Source: Oscillospiraceae bacterium (lineage in GTDB: Bacteria; Bacillota; Clostridia; Oscillospirales; Ruminococcaceae). From it: a stretch of DNA of 64,000 bases. The DNA lies in assembly GCA_021201135.1 (NCBI GenBank), contig JAJQGT010000025.1, positions 50,313 to 114,312 on the forward strand. The letters run 5' to 3'. This document shows, one piece after another, positions 7,735-15,732 of the stretch. Each line of letters opens with the position of its first letter. Position 1 is the stretch's first letter. The notes under the pieces are model-generated. The model saw only the letters and a program-made list of their open reading frames with translations, did no database searches and was not told the origin of the DNA. A program made the translations under genes and the position numbers.

Positions 7735-7883
7735 AAAATCACCATTCCTTTCGATGAATAAACGCTTTTGTACTCATATTGTTGACGACATCAAAGCCGT
7801 TTATTCAGCCCCGTCGGGGAGAAAACGGAAGCTTGGTTCATTTTATGCGGGGAAGGGATTGGGGGTTAAAATAAAAAAGCCTC

Positions 7884-7912
7884 TTGACAAAGAGGGATGG
7901 CTGACGTATAAT
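7884..7912 (+). promoter_or_regulatory. Promoter of putative antitoxin RNA, type I TA relic 1
   Basis: TTGACA at 7884-7889 and TATAAT at 7907-7912 with a 17-base spacer. No gene follows on this strand; the transcript would run antisense to the toxin-like relic at 8012-8121. Confidence 0.65.
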
Positions 7913-7918
7913 AATGAC

Positions 7919-8030
7919 ATGAGGAGACAAAACTGTTCCAGCAGTTTGGAGTACAACCTCTAAAATTCAAGAACTTGAAGATTGACCGCCAACCGCTATA
8001 CTATGTTGCGGTTATTTCTTTGCCTGGAAA
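7919..8030 (+). ncRNA. Candidate antisense antitoxin RNA (relic 1)
   Basis: Transcript predicted from the promoter at 7884-7912. It runs into the complement of the toxin 3' end and a hairpin, CCGC...GCGG followed by TTATTTCTTT (about 7993-8021), which looks like its terminator. The same 3' signature occurs at the intact locus near 39935 (minus strand). Ends are estimates. Confidence 0.5.
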
Positions 8031-8121
8031 ACTCCGATGACTCCGAATGATAACACAAGTCACTGTGCCATTGACTTGAGGCGAGCAGATTCAGCAGTGC
8101 AATGACTTCTAAAACCGACAC
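8012..8121 (-). pseudogene. Frameshifted type I toxin (holin-like small membrane toxin)
   Basis: GTG at 8121 after GGGAGGTG starts MSVLEVIALLNLLA, a typical N-terminus of small hydrophobic type I toxins. The hydrophobic continuation (VLSFGVIGVFQAKK, then TAA at 8012-8014) is in another frame, so a small indel has broken the gene. Read straight through, the frame gives a hydrophilic 41-residue tail ending at 7996. The AAGAAATAACCGC end matches the intact toxin gene at 39844-39936. Confidence 0.55.
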
Positions 8122-8178
8122 GTTATCACCTCCCTCTGAAAAGATAAGAGGTTTACCGTCACTCCTCATGTCATAAAC

Positions 8179-8207
8179 ATTATATCACAAACTAAAAATA
8201 TTGCCAA
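8179..8207 (-). promoter_or_regulatory. Promoter of toxin mRNA, type I TA relic 1
   Basis: Minus-strand TTGGCA (8207-8202) and TATAAT (8184-8179), spacer 17, about 60 bases ahead of the toxin GTG. Confidence 0.6.
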
Positions 8208-8307
8208 TAAAAATAGCCCAGATGGTCAAGTAGCCATTGGGCTGTTTTATAGAAGTCGTGATAAAGGACTATTTTGAAATTATCTTTAGAATCAGAATAT
8301 GTAATAA

Positions 8308-8913
8308 TTAATCTTTCCTTGGCAACTTGAGGTCAAATTTACCGCCGAGTAATCCTGCACTGATTCCTACAAAGGTAACTAACGCAAAACTTATACCACC
8401 TACAAGCCGCCAATTAAATGCTCTTTTCTCTGAGTCTTTTTTGGAAGCTTCATCTACTAATTCTTTTTCGCTAGTACGGATTTTTTCATCATTTTCGTAT
8501 GCCATTTTTATGAGTTCGTTTTCCCTGCTGAGTATTTCAAGCATTACATCTGGTGATAAATTTGGATTTTCAAGGCACATGCTATAATCTGCTTGCACCG
8601 CTTTAAGAAGATTATTAAATTGTTTTCCACCATCTGAGGCAACGTCCATCCCTTTGTTTATTATACCATAGACTTCGTTACTACTTGTAGTGTCGCTCTC
8701 GATTAAAGAATCGATTATACTTTTGTACTCTTTAAATGTAGAGTTCATTAGTTGGGCAAATTCTGGGTATTGTGCTATGATATTTTTAGAAACGTCTGAG
8801 GGGAGTTGGCTTAGTTCTGATGCAAAACTTAGTACGTCGTTTTTCGATAAATTTTTAAAATCTGTTCGTTGCATGCGAGCAAGTATTTCTTTTTCAGTAT
8901 TTGTGTATTCCAT
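8308..8913 (-). CDS. Unknown AT-rich accessory protein with C-terminal membrane anchor
   Basis: 201-residue protein I do not recognise. The first 165 residues are polar and helical, rich in Ser, Asn, Glu and Lys. A single hydrophobic segment (RLVGGISFALVTFVGISAGLLGG) lies near residues 169-192, with a short basic tail (KLPRKD), suggesting a tail-anchored protein facing the cytoplasm. Base composition is far more AT-rich than neighbouring core genes. It lies inside a stretch bracketed by two type I toxin-antitoxin relics, which points to horizontal acquisition. Confidence 0.6.
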   Translation of the reverse strand: MEYTNTEKEILARMQRTDFKNLSKNDVLSFASELSQLPSDVSKNIIAQYPEFAQLMNSTFKEYKSIIDSLIESDTTSSNEVYGIINKGMDVASDGGKQFNNLLKAVQADYSMCLENPNLSPDVMLEILSRENELIKMAYENDEKIRTSEKELVDEASKKDSEKRAFNWRLVGGISFALVTFVGISAGLLGGKFDLKLPRKD

Positions 8914-8980
8914 ATTTGACCCTCCATAATTTTTTATAGTTTATAGACGTGCAATTGTTTCTATAACGGGCACAGGCACT

Positions 8981-9193
8981 TTATTTCTTTTTTATTGTTT
9001 GTTTCATCCACGCCTTACAAAAGGTTTCTTTGCAATTAGGGTAATCAGGATACCCACACGCGTTGCAAAACATTTCTTCTCGTCCAAGGTCTGGTATATC
9101 TTCCTCGAACTCTTTAACAACGGTTGTCCATTTGCCGTCTTTCTCGACAGGGCAGACCATTTTGGATTTTACTTTCGTAGCGCACACTCCCAT
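8981..9193 (-). CDS. Small cysteine-rich protein, unknown function
   Basis: 70-residue protein with Cys at positions 4, 14, 42, 45, 53 and 59; the CNACGYPDYPNCKETFC stretch suggests a zinc-binding fold. The end is strongly basic (KAWMKQTIKKK). I know no family for it. It is AT-rich and sits next to the membrane-anchored accessory gene in the same island; function unknown. Confidence 0.5.
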   Translation of the reverse strand: MGVCATKVKSKMVCPVEKDGKWTTVVKEFEEDIPDLGREEMFCNACGYPDYPNCKETFCKAWMKQTIKKK

Positions 9194-9317
9194 CTAAACG
9201 TTGATAATGAAGAATCCCTCAATCGCTAATACGTCACAACATCATTATACCTTGAATTGCGGCTGATTTCAACCTTTTCTAACAATTTTCTTACATTTAC
9301 GAAGCAAAAAATCCCTC

Positions 9318-9346
9318 TTGACAAAAAGGCAGAAGTGTCATATAAT
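9318..9346 (+). promoter_or_regulatory. Promoter of putative antitoxin RNA, type I TA relic 2
   Basis: TTGACA (9318-9323) and TATAAT (9341-9346), spacer 17. The surrounding CCTCTTGACAAA and TATAATAAT closely match the promoter at 7884-7912. Confidence 0.6.
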
Positions 9347-9374
9347 AATACTAAACCATTAACTGAGGTTACTG

Positions 9375-9449
9375 CTATTTCTTTAAACTATTGCCGATGG
9401 TAATACTCAAATTGATAGCCGAAATCAGCAAACCTAGAAGTAGAATCAC
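9375..9449 (-). pseudogene. 3' remnant of a type I toxin gene
   Basis: A 24-residue hydrophobic tail (VILLLGLLISAINLSITIGN, then SLKK and stop) ends in AAAGAAATAG, the same 3' end as the other two toxin loci. There is no ribosome-binding site or proper start; the upstream part is replaced by the terminator hairpin of the phosphotransferase gene. A promoter on the opposite strand (9318-9346) would still make an antisense RNA across it. Confidence 0.5.
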
Positions 9450-9452
9450 TAC

Positions 9453-9485
9453 AAAAGCGCACCATGTCGATTGGTGCGCTTTTGT
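9453..9485. terminator. Bidirectional terminator hairpin
   Basis: Perfect 12-base stem AAAAGCGCACCA...TGGTGCGCTTTT with a 7-base loop, directly downstream of the phosphotransferase stop on the minus strand; also A/T flanked for the plus strand. Confidence 0.8.
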
Positions 9486-9490
9486 AATTA

Positions 9491-10378
9491 TTACGCCTTT
9501 GAAGCCTTATCAAGATACCCAAGAATCTCCCCAAGCATGCGATAATCTTCGGATTCCAGTACTTTTTCCTCGTCTTTGAAATATACAAACATCGAGTACT
9601 GGCAGAAGGCGGAGATGGCGACGTCGCGGGAGAATTCCTGCTTGTCGACCGTGAACCGGGGATTCCGGTGCATTTCTTCGTAATAAGCCTCAAGAAAAGC
9701 CTTTGCGGAATCGGCGGAGATGTACGGCTTGCCATCTTCGTACCCGACAAAGGCGAAGCGCCCCAAATCCAGAAAGTAGGGGAGAATGTCGGCATACGTC
9801 CAGTCGATGAGCCAGGCGTTTTCGCCGTCCAGGAGGGCGTTTATCGGGAGAAAATCGTCGTGAACCAGTGTCCTCGGAGCCGAAAAGAAACGGGCTTCGA
9901 TTGCTCCGAAAACATCGCTGTATCCGGGGAAATACTTGCGGCTCTTCTCCCAGAACCGAAGAACCTTGCGGTCAAAGTAGCTTTTGCACCCGTCGGGATT
10001 GGTACCGGTGCCGAGATAGTAGCTCTGAATTTTCGCGAGCTCCTTGCCGACTTTCCCTGCATCCTCGGGCGAGCAATCTCTTGCGTCCGTGCCGTCTATA
10101 TACGGCATAGTCACCCAGCAGTCGTCGCCAATCTGAAAGCTTGAGACAACAGGCGGGACCGAGAAGTCGTGACCGGCAAAGTACTGCTCAAACTTCTCCT
10201 TGTCGCGGTCGGACTTCTTCAAAACAAGCTTGCCGTCCAGTAAGAAAACATCGTAGATTTTATTGAGGCGGGTGTCAACGAATCTCCGCACCGAATCGAG
10301 GCTGTAAACCCCGGCTCTCTCAAATACCCCTGCAAATTCCGCCCATTCCTCGGCGGTAAGATTTCTGGTTTCGGTCAT
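9491..10378 (-). CDS. Aminoglycoside-phosphotransferase-fold (APH/choline kinase-like) enzyme
   Basis: 295-residue kinase-like protein. The catalytic loop reads LVHDDFLPINALLD, matching the HxDxxxxN Brenner motif with HDD in place of the usual HGD, and the metal-binding Asp is in WLIDWTYAD. The lysine of KLVLKKSD is the likely ATP-binding residue. I start at the ATG at 10378 (MTETRN) because GGAGAA lies just upstream; an ATG 15 bases earlier is possible. The substrate cannot be told: this fold covers aminoglycoside, macrolide, homoserine and choline kinases. A strong terminator follows. Confidence 0.75.
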   Translation of the reverse strand: MTETRNLTAEEWAEFAGVFERAGVYSLDSVRRFVDTRLNKIYDVFLLDGKLVLKKSDRDKEKFEQYFAGHDFSVPPVVSSFQIGDDCWVTMPYIDGTDARDCSPEDAGKVGKELAKIQSYYLGTGTNPDGCKSYFDRKVLRFWEKSRKYFPGYSDVFGAIEARFFSAPRTLVHDDFLPINALLDGENAWLIDWTYADILPYFLDLGRFAFVGYEDGKPYISADSAKAFLEAYYEEMHRNPRFTVDKQEFSRDVAISAFCQYSMFVYFKDEEKVLESEDYRMLGEILGYLDKASKA

Positions 10379-10536
10379 AATGAATTTCTCCATGTCTGCG
10401 TTGTGATAAGTACAGTATACATCAAAAGATGCTGAGAAGCAATATTTTGTCGCTTTTCTTTATCCCTGCTCTCCCACTTGTGCAAAATCCACAACTTAAC
10501 ATGCCACAAAACGACGAAATTTGTCGCGTTAAAGCC

Positions 10537-10565
10537 TTGTATATCGAAAGAAAATGTGATAAAAT
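10537..10565 (+). promoter_or_regulatory. Sigma-A-type promoter for DUF4190-like gene
   Basis: TTGTAT (10537-10542) and TAAAAT (10560-10565), spacer 17, followed by AAAGGTGAT ahead of the ATG at 10599. Confidence 0.55.
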
Positions 10566-10598
10566 ATGTTCATATTATTACTGAGAAAGGTGATTTAT

Positions 10599-10883
10599 AT
10601 GAACGAAAATACTAATGTTCCCGGCAAGGGCGCGGCGACCGGCAGTTTGGTTGTCGGAATTATCGGCGTTGTTCTTTGGTTCTTTGGCTATTCCTCGATT
10701 CTTTCCGTAATCCTCGGCGTTGTTGGTCTGGTTCTCGCTTCAAGCTCCAAGAAGAGCGGCTTTGATGGCGGGATGAGAACTGCCGGATTCGTACTTTCTC
10801 TCATCAGCCTTATCGGCGGTGCGCTTGTATTCGTTGCTTGCGTTGCTTGTGCCGGTATCATCGGCACTTTGGGAATGTATTGA
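10599..10883 (+). CDS. DUF4190-like small membrane protein
   Basis: 94-residue protein with an N-terminal NENTNVPGKGAATGSLVVGI segment and two to three hydrophobic helices (about 16-44 and 60-92) separated by SSSKKSGFDGG. The glycine-rich helix, basic loop, helix layout is typical of DUF4190 membrane proteins. Function unknown. ATG 10599 is chosen over an upstream ATG at 10566 because AAAGGTGAT precedes it. Confidence 0.7.
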   Translation: MNENTNVPGKGAATGSLVVGIIGVVLWFFGYSSILSVILGVVGLVLASSSKKSGFDGGMRTAGFVLSLISLIGGALVFVACVACAGIIGTLGMY

Positions 10884-10955
10884 TAAGTCGTTTGGCTGAA
10901 TGAATGTTGATCCGGCAGGTACGTTGGTGCCTGCCGGATTTCGTGGAGGGGTATT

Positions 10956-11735
10956 ATGTGTCCTGAGATTGTTTTGTTCGGGCGTGAGATTCCGACCTAC
11001 GGACTGCTCGGGGTGACCGGCGTGTTGCTCGGGCTTCTGTTCGTCATCCTTCGTTCAAAGAGATTCGGGCTCAGTGCGGACGACAGCGTCTATATCTACA
11101 CCTTGGGCTGCGTGGGCGCGCTGATTGGGGCAAAGCTTCTTTATCTTGTAATCTCTTTTGATGAGATAATCGCGAATATCGACCTCCTGTTTACTGACAC
11201 GGAGCTGTTCGTCGCAGACTATCTTTCTGCGGGAATGGTCTTCTATGGCGGAGCAATCGGCGGGGTTCTCGGAGCGCTGGCGGCTTCGCACTATTTCGGC
11301 AAGCGGCTTCGGAATTTCTTTCCGGTTCTTGCCCCTGCGCTCTGCCTTGCCCATGCCGTCGGGAGAGTCGGGTGCTTCTGCGCCGGCTGTTGCTACGGCT
11401 GTGAGACGGACAGCATTTTCGGCGTGACCTACACTGTCTCCCAAAACGCCCCGAACGGTGTGCCACTTCTGCCGATTCAGCTTTTCGAGGCGGCAACCGA
11501 GCTCGTCATCTTCGCAGTGCTGATTCTCCTTTCCGAAAAGCTCGCGAGAAAAGAGCTCCTTCTGCCGGCATACGTCCTCATGTACGCTCCGGCGCGGTTC
11601 ATCCTCGAGTTCTGGCGGGGAGACGAAGTGCGGGGCATCCTCTTTGGGCTGTCCACCTCCCAGTGGATAAGCCTTGCGGTCTTCATAGCGGCGATAATCT
11701 GGATTGCCCTTAAATACAAAAAATCGCCTCGATAG
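10956..11735 (+). CDS. lgt: Prolipoprotein diacylglyceryl transferase family protein (Lgt-like)
   Basis: 259-residue polytopic membrane enzyme, about seven hydrophobic segments. Family marks: SAGMVFYGGAIGG, the signature arginine region GRVGCFCAGCCYGCETD, and the C-terminal FWRGDEVRG plus GLSTSQW. Lgt transfers diacylglycerol from phosphatidylglycerol to the lipobox cysteine of prelipoproteins. The usual GRxGNFxNxE signature is replaced by a cysteine-rich GCFCAGCCYG form known from a divergent Lgt-like branch, so true Lgt activity is likely but not certain. A terminator overlaps the end of the gene. Confidence 0.8.
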   Translation: MCPEIVLFGREIPTYGLLGVTGVLLGLLFVILRSKRFGLSADDSVYIYTLGCVGALIGAKLLYLVISFDEIIANIDLLFTDTELFVADYLSAGMVFYGGAIGGVLGALAASHYFGKRLRNFFPVLAPALCLAHAVGRVGCFCAGCCYGCETDSIFGVTYTVSQNAPNGVPLLPIQLFEAATELVIFAVLILLSEKLARKELLLPAYVLMYAPARFILEFWRGDEVRGILFGLSTSQWISLAVFIAAIIWIALKYKKSPR

Positions 11736-11760
11736 CTTTTGACTATCGGGGCGATATTTT
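11723..11760 (+). terminator. Rho-independent terminator of lgt
   Basis: Stem ATCGCCtCGATAG / CTATCGgGGCGAT with CTTTTGA loop followed by ATTTTA. The left arm overlaps the last codons of lgt. Confidence 0.75.
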
Positions 11761-11789
11761 ATGCTTATGCTTATGCCCATGCGCTCAAA

Positions 11790-13313
11790 TCACAGTTCTG
11801 CGAGCTTCTTGAACTCCGCCTTGAGTGCGGGGTAAATCTCGGTGTAGAGCTGATAGAACTCCTCATACTTCGGGACGTCCTCTGCAATCGGCTCCTGAAC
11901 CTTGTCGGTCTTGATGATTGCGTGGCAGGCTTCGGGAACGCTTGAGTAGAGTCCTGCGCCGACACCGGCGAGGATTGCAACGCCGAGAGCGGGACCTTCC
12001 TTCGAGGAAGCGGTCTTAACGGGGCAGTTATAGAGGTCTGCGAGCATCTGTCTCCAGATGGGGCTGGTGCCGCCGCCTCCGCAAGCCATCATGTCGGAAA
12101 CGTTGATATTCATCTGTCTGAAGACTTCGACGCAGTCACGGAGCGAGTAGGAAACGCCCTCCATAACGGCACGGAGCATATCCTTCTTGGTGTGCATAGC
12201 GGACAGTCCGAAGAACACGCCTCTTGCGTCCGGGTCAAGGTGCGGGGTTCTCTCGCCCATGAGATAAGGGAGATAAAGAAGCCTGTTCGCACCGATGGGG
12301 ACGGTTGCGGTCTCCTTGTCCATGAGGTAATATGTGTCGACGTCCATCATCTTTGCGGTTTCCTTCTCGGCGTTGCAGAAGTTGTCTCTGAACCACTTGA
12401 GCGACAAGCCTGCGCCCTGTGTAACGCCCATGACGTGCCAGCTGTTCGGGACAGCCGCACAGCAGGTGTGGACTCTGCCGAGCTTATCTATAGAAATGTT
12501 AGAGGTGTGGGCGAATACGACGCCGGAGGTTCCGATTGTCGTGAACGCCTTGCCGTCCTCGACTACGCCGGTTCCGACTGCCGCCGCGGCATTGTCTCCG
12601 GCACCGCCGACAACCGGTGTGCCCTCGCAAAGTCCGACAGTCTCGGCAATCTCTTTAGTAAGACCACCTGTGACTTCGCAGGATTCATAGACGTTTGCGA
12701 ACATCGAGCGGTCGAACCCGAGAGCGTCGATGACCTCGTTGGACCAGTTTCTCTTAGGAACGTCAAGAAGCTGCATGCCGGAAGCGTCCGAAACCTCGGT
12801 TGCATATTCATGAGTGAGAACGAATCTTATATAGTCCTTAGGGAGAAGGATGTGGCGGCAACGCTCATAGTTCTCGGGCTCGTTGTTCTTGACCCAGAGA
12901 ATCTTTGCGGCGGTCCAGCCGGTGAGTGCCGGGTTAGCGGTGATTTCGATGAGCTTGTCTCTGCCGAGGATGCGGTTCATCTCGTCAATCTCGTTAGCGG
13001 TTCTCTGGTCGCACCAGATGATTGAGCGGCGGATAACCTCGTTGTCCTTGTCGAGCATGACAAGACCGTGCATCTGTCCCGAAAGACCGATGCCCTTGAC
13101 ATCCTCCTTCTTGACTCCGCTTTCCGCAACGACTGCCTTGATAGTGCCGATTGCGGCATTAGCCCAGTCAGCGGGGTCCTGCTCCGCATAGCCGTTCTTC
13201 GGCTGATACATCGGGTATTCTATCGTCTTTGAAGCGACAACCGTACCCATTTCGTCAAACAGAACCGTCTTGGTTCCGCTTGTGCCAATGTCTACACCTA
13301 TAATGTAAGCCAT
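11790..13313 (-). CDS. xylB: Xylulokinase
   Basis: 507-residue FGGY-family sugar kinase. The N-terminal ATP-binding block is IGVDIGTSGTKTVLFD; the GLSGQMHGLVMLD segment carries the MHG substrate-contact motif typical of xylulokinases; the catalytic Asp lies in GGAGDNAAAAVG; the second FGGY block is ACGGGGTSPIWRQMLAD. It phosphorylates D-xylulose to xylulose 5-phosphate, feeding the pentose phosphate pathway. ATG 13313 has GGAGGA ahead and gives the normal family N-terminus. No xylose isomerase or transporter gene is adjacent. Confidence 0.93.
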   Translation of the reverse strand: MAYIIGVDIGTSGTKTVLFDEMGTVVASKTIEYPMYQPKNGYAEQDPADWANAAIGTIKAVVAESGVKKEDVKGIGLSGQMHGLVMLDKDNEVIRRSIIWCDQRTANEIDEMNRILGRDKLIEITANPALTGWTAAKILWVKNNEPENYERCRHILLPKDYIRFVLTHEYATEVSDASGMQLLDVPKRNWSNEVIDALGFDRSMFANVYESCEVTGGLTKEIAETVGLCEGTPVVGGAGDNAAAAVGTGVVEDGKAFTTIGTSGVVFAHTSNISIDKLGRVHTCCAAVPNSWHVMGVTQGAGLSLKWFRDNFCNAEKETAKMMDVDTYYLMDKETATVPIGANRLLYLPYLMGERTPHLDPDARGVFFGLSAMHTKKDMLRAVMEGVSYSLRDCVEVFRQMNINVSDMMACGGGGTSPIWRQMLADLYNCPVKTASSKEGPALGVAILAGVGAGLYSSVPEACHAIIKTDKVQEPIAEDVPKYEEFYQLYTEIYPALKAEFKKLAEL

Positions 13314-13363
13314 AAATGATTCCTCCAATATGTTTCCGGCAAGCCGGTAGTGTACTTGTGGAA

Positions 13364-13501
13364 ACCCCTCCACCACCGGCTTCGCCGGCGGTCCCCCTCC
13401 CCTTTCAGGGGAGGCTTTTTGTGCTTCTATCAGAAGCCTGTGAAGAGGCAGTTATAGGCTCCCCTGAAAGGGGAGCTGTCAGCGAAGCTGACTGAGGGGT
13501 T
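13364..13501. repeat. MITE-like palindromic element, copy 2
   Basis: Left arm 13364-13415 (ACCCCTCCACCACCGG, a GCCGGC stem, then CTCCCCTTTCAGGGGAGGC) and right arm 13458-13501 (GCTCCCCTGAAAGGGGAGC, GTCAGC...GCTGAC stem, GAGGGGTTT) flank about 42 bases. An AAGAGGCAGT tract just before the right arm is shared with copy 1 (about 3437-3446). The element sits between xylB and a hypothetical gene. Confidence 0.75.
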
Positions 13502-14043
13502 TACCCCTGATAGAGTCCTACTTCCGTAAGATTCTCAATTATATCCTCAAAGCTCTCGTCGTCGACCTCGACACATTCCCTCATTCCGGGGTTGTCGTCG
13601 CTCAGGACGTCCCATATAGTAGTCGCTTCGGGATTATTTTTGTAGCCGAGGGACTTTACAATCGGCTCGAATTTTGATAAACTGGTAGAGTAGATATCGA
13701 GATGCTGGAATTCCTGCATATATATCTCGTCGCCCGCTTCGCTTCCAAAGCCGAACTTTATCACGCCATCTGAGAAGAGAATTCCGCCATAGCGTTTGAG
13801 AATAGCCTTTGCAACGGGAACGGTGCAGTTCAAGTAATAGGTCAGATATTCCTCGGAATCCCCGTCGGGGACTTCGATGAAGAAGAACATCGGCTCGGTG
13901 AACTTGGCGATTGCCCGACTCCAGAAGCTCTTGTAATCTTCGGCGGAAAGCGTCAGGGTGAGCCTGCCGTCCTCGATTTTATATTCTTTTCTGACGGAAT
14001 CGGCGCCGACGCTGACCCCCGCAATAAGCTTAATTTCGGACAA
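13501..14043 (-). CDS. Conserved-looking hypothetical protein
   Basis: 180-residue soluble protein I cannot assign. It begins MSEIKLIAGVSVGADSVRKE, has FFFIEVPDGDSEEYLTYYLN in the middle, and ends with an acidic helix-rich tail (VEVDDESFEDIIENL). No signal peptide or membrane segment. GC content matches core genes, so it is probably native. It stands alone, with a palindromic repeat at its 3' end. Confidence 0.6.
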   Translation of the reverse strand: MSEIKLIAGVSVGADSVRKEYKIEDGRLTLTLSAEDYKSFWSRAIAKFTEPMFFFIEVPDGDSEEYLTYYLNCTVPVAKAILKRYGGILFSDGVIKFGFGSEAGDEIYMQEFQHLDIYSTSLSKFEPIVKSLGYKNNPEATTIWDVLSDDNPGMRECVEVDDESFEDIIENLTEVGLYQG

Positions 14044-14145
14044 ATATGCTCATCTCCCGCAAAAAATAGCGTTGAAGTACGAAAAATAGTACCAAAAATC
14101 GAATAAAAGCCGCTCATAGTCCGAATAAACGGACAACCTGTATAG

Positions 14146-14151
14146 TATAAT
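14146..14151 (+). promoter_or_regulatory. -10 box upstream of the small-protein/rmuC operon
   Basis: TATAAT at 14146-14151, 32 bases before the ATG at 14184. No good -35 is visible; a GTCCG...CGGAC hairpin lies where it would be. Confidence 0.35.
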
Positions 14152-14183
14152 GGTGTTAGTTTAAAAAGAAAGGCGGCATCATT

Positions 14184-14372
14184 ATGCTTTCATATTTAGC
14201 GGCGCTCGCACTCGGACTTATCGGAATCTACAAACTCAGAGAGGGTCTTCTTATCATTCAAAATTACAATGATGCAAAAGAAGAACAGCTCTTGAGAGCT
14301 CAGATTGAAGCCGATACAAACATTATATCAAAAAACAGCGAGCAATGCAAGACATTTAAGCAAGCTGTTTAG
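14184..14372 (+). CDS. Small membrane-anchored protein, unknown
   Basis: 62 residues. One N-terminal hydrophobic helix (LSYLAALALGLIGIYKL, residues 2-18) and a charged tail of about 40 residues. GAAAGG precedes the ATG. It ends 24 bases before rmuC in the same direction, so it is probably co-transcribed with it. No family recognised. Confidence 0.55.
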   Translation: MLSYLAALALGLIGIYKLREGLLIIQNYNDAKEEQLLRAQIEADTNIISKNSEQCKTFKQAV

Positions 14373-14396
14373 AGGATTTTGAAAGGAAGTTTAACC

Positions 14397-15668
14397 ATGC
14401 AAACACTGACGATAGTTTTGCTTGCCATCGCAATAGCTCTCTTGGCGGGCACTCTTGCGGCGGTAATATACTTCGGCAAGAAGAACGCCCAGAAAGACAA
14501 TTCTCAGGAGAACGAAAAAATCTTGTCCGAGATAAGGGAGAGCTCGAAGCCCATCGGCGAGATAAAAGCGCAGATTGAGGGAATCCGTTCCTCTCAGCTC
14601 ACCTCCGACCAGATACTCCGGCAGGAGCTCTCGAAGTCGCTTTCCGATAATAGGGAAGAGCTATCGAAGTCGATAGAAGCCTCCCGCAGGTCGCAATCGG
14701 AGGCAATGGACAGCGGCTTCAACAGCGTTCGTAACATCATGAACGAAAAGCTCGGCGAAATCAAGGGCGTTGTCGACGAGAAGATGCAGAAGACCTTGAA
14801 CGAGCGCCTCGACTCGAACTTCAAGCAGATTGGCGAACAGCTTAGCGAGCTCTATAAGACCCTCGGTGAGCTCAATCAGCTCTCCGGCGGGGTTCAGGAC
14901 CTGAACCGCACACTTTCGAACGTCAAGACCAGAGGAATCTGGGGCGAGCAACAGCTTGCCGCAATCCTCGAAGACACCATGTCCTCGTCGCAGTACGAGA
15001 AGAACGTCGCGACAAAGCGTGGGTCTTCCGACAGGGTCGAGTTCGCCGTCAAGCTCCCGTCGAGCACCGGCGACAAGAAGACCTTCACCTATCTGCCGAT
15101 AGACTCGAAAATGCCCTCCGACATCTACAACAAGATTCTTGACGCTTCGGAAGCCAGCGACCCTGCCGGGGTCTCGGCAGGAGTAAAAGAGCTTGAACAA
15201 CGCATCAAAGCCGAGGCAAAGAGCATTTCATCGAAATACATAGACCCGCCGTACACAACAGATTTCGCAATCATGTTCCTCCCGACCGAGGGGCTTTATG
15301 CCGAGGTACTCCGGATCGACGGTCTTTCCGAATGGTGCCAGCAGAACGAGAAGATTATGATTGCCGGTCCGACGACGATTACGGCTCTCTTGAACAGCCT
15401 CCGTGTGGGATTTGCGAACGTTGCCCTCAACGAAAAGAGCGCCGAGGTTCTCAAGCTCCTGATGGCAGTAAAGGCGCAGTATCAGAAGTTCGGCACCCAG
15501 ATTGACAAGGTCATGAAGCAACTCGACTCCGCACGCAATGGCGTCGACGAGCTCAAGCACCGCTCCGACATTATACAGAAGAAGATGGGTTCCGTCGGCG
15601 AGCTCGACTCGGACGAAGCAGAAAGAGTCCTCGGGCAGGTCGGAGTGCTCACAGTTTCGGATGATTAA
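14397..15668 (+). CDS. rmuC: DNA recombination protein RmuC
   Basis: 423-residue protein with an N-terminal membrane helix (about residues 4-24), a long coiled coil (about 35-175) and the RmuC nuclease-like domain: NVKTRGIWGEQQLAAILED, LPIDSKMP, FAIMFLPTEGLYAEVL and MIAGPTTITALLNSLRVGF. The family limits inversion between short repeats and is thought to be a membrane-tethered nuclease. ATG 14397 follows GAAAGGAAG and is preferred to the upstream in-frame TTG. Confidence 0.93.
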   Translation: MQTLTIVLLAIAIALLAGTLAAVIYFGKKNAQKDNSQENEKILSEIRESSKPIGEIKAQIEGIRSSQLTSDQILRQELSKSLSDNREELSKSIEASRRSQSEAMDSGFNSVRNIMNEKLGEIKGVVDEKMQKTLNERLDSNFKQIGEQLSELYKTLGELNQLSGGVQDLNRTLSNVKTRGIWGEQQLAAILEDTMSSSQYEKNVATKRGSSDRVEFAVKLPSSTGDKKTFTYLPIDSKMPSDIYNKILDASEASDPAGVSAGVKELEQRIKAEAKSISSKYIDPPYTTDFAIMFLPTEGLYAEVLRIDGLSEWCQQNEKIMIAGPTTITALLNSLRVGFANVALNEKSAEVLKLLMAVKAQYQKFGTQIDKVMKQLDSARNGVDELKHRSDIIQKKMGSVGELDSDEAERVLGQVGVLTVSDD

Positions 15669-15732
15669 GGCTTGAAAAGTGCGGACGAATATGCTATCAT
15701 AAACACAAGAATAATACTTGGAGGTAAACACT

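Noticed and set aside
12192..13025. 277-codon plus-strand open frame
   Set aside because: Lies entirely opposite the xylulokinase gene, whose motifs are complete.
14661..15731. Long minus-strand open frames opposite rmuC
   Set aside because: RmuC is well supported on the plus strand; the frames lack starts with ribosome-binding sites and have no recognisable domain.
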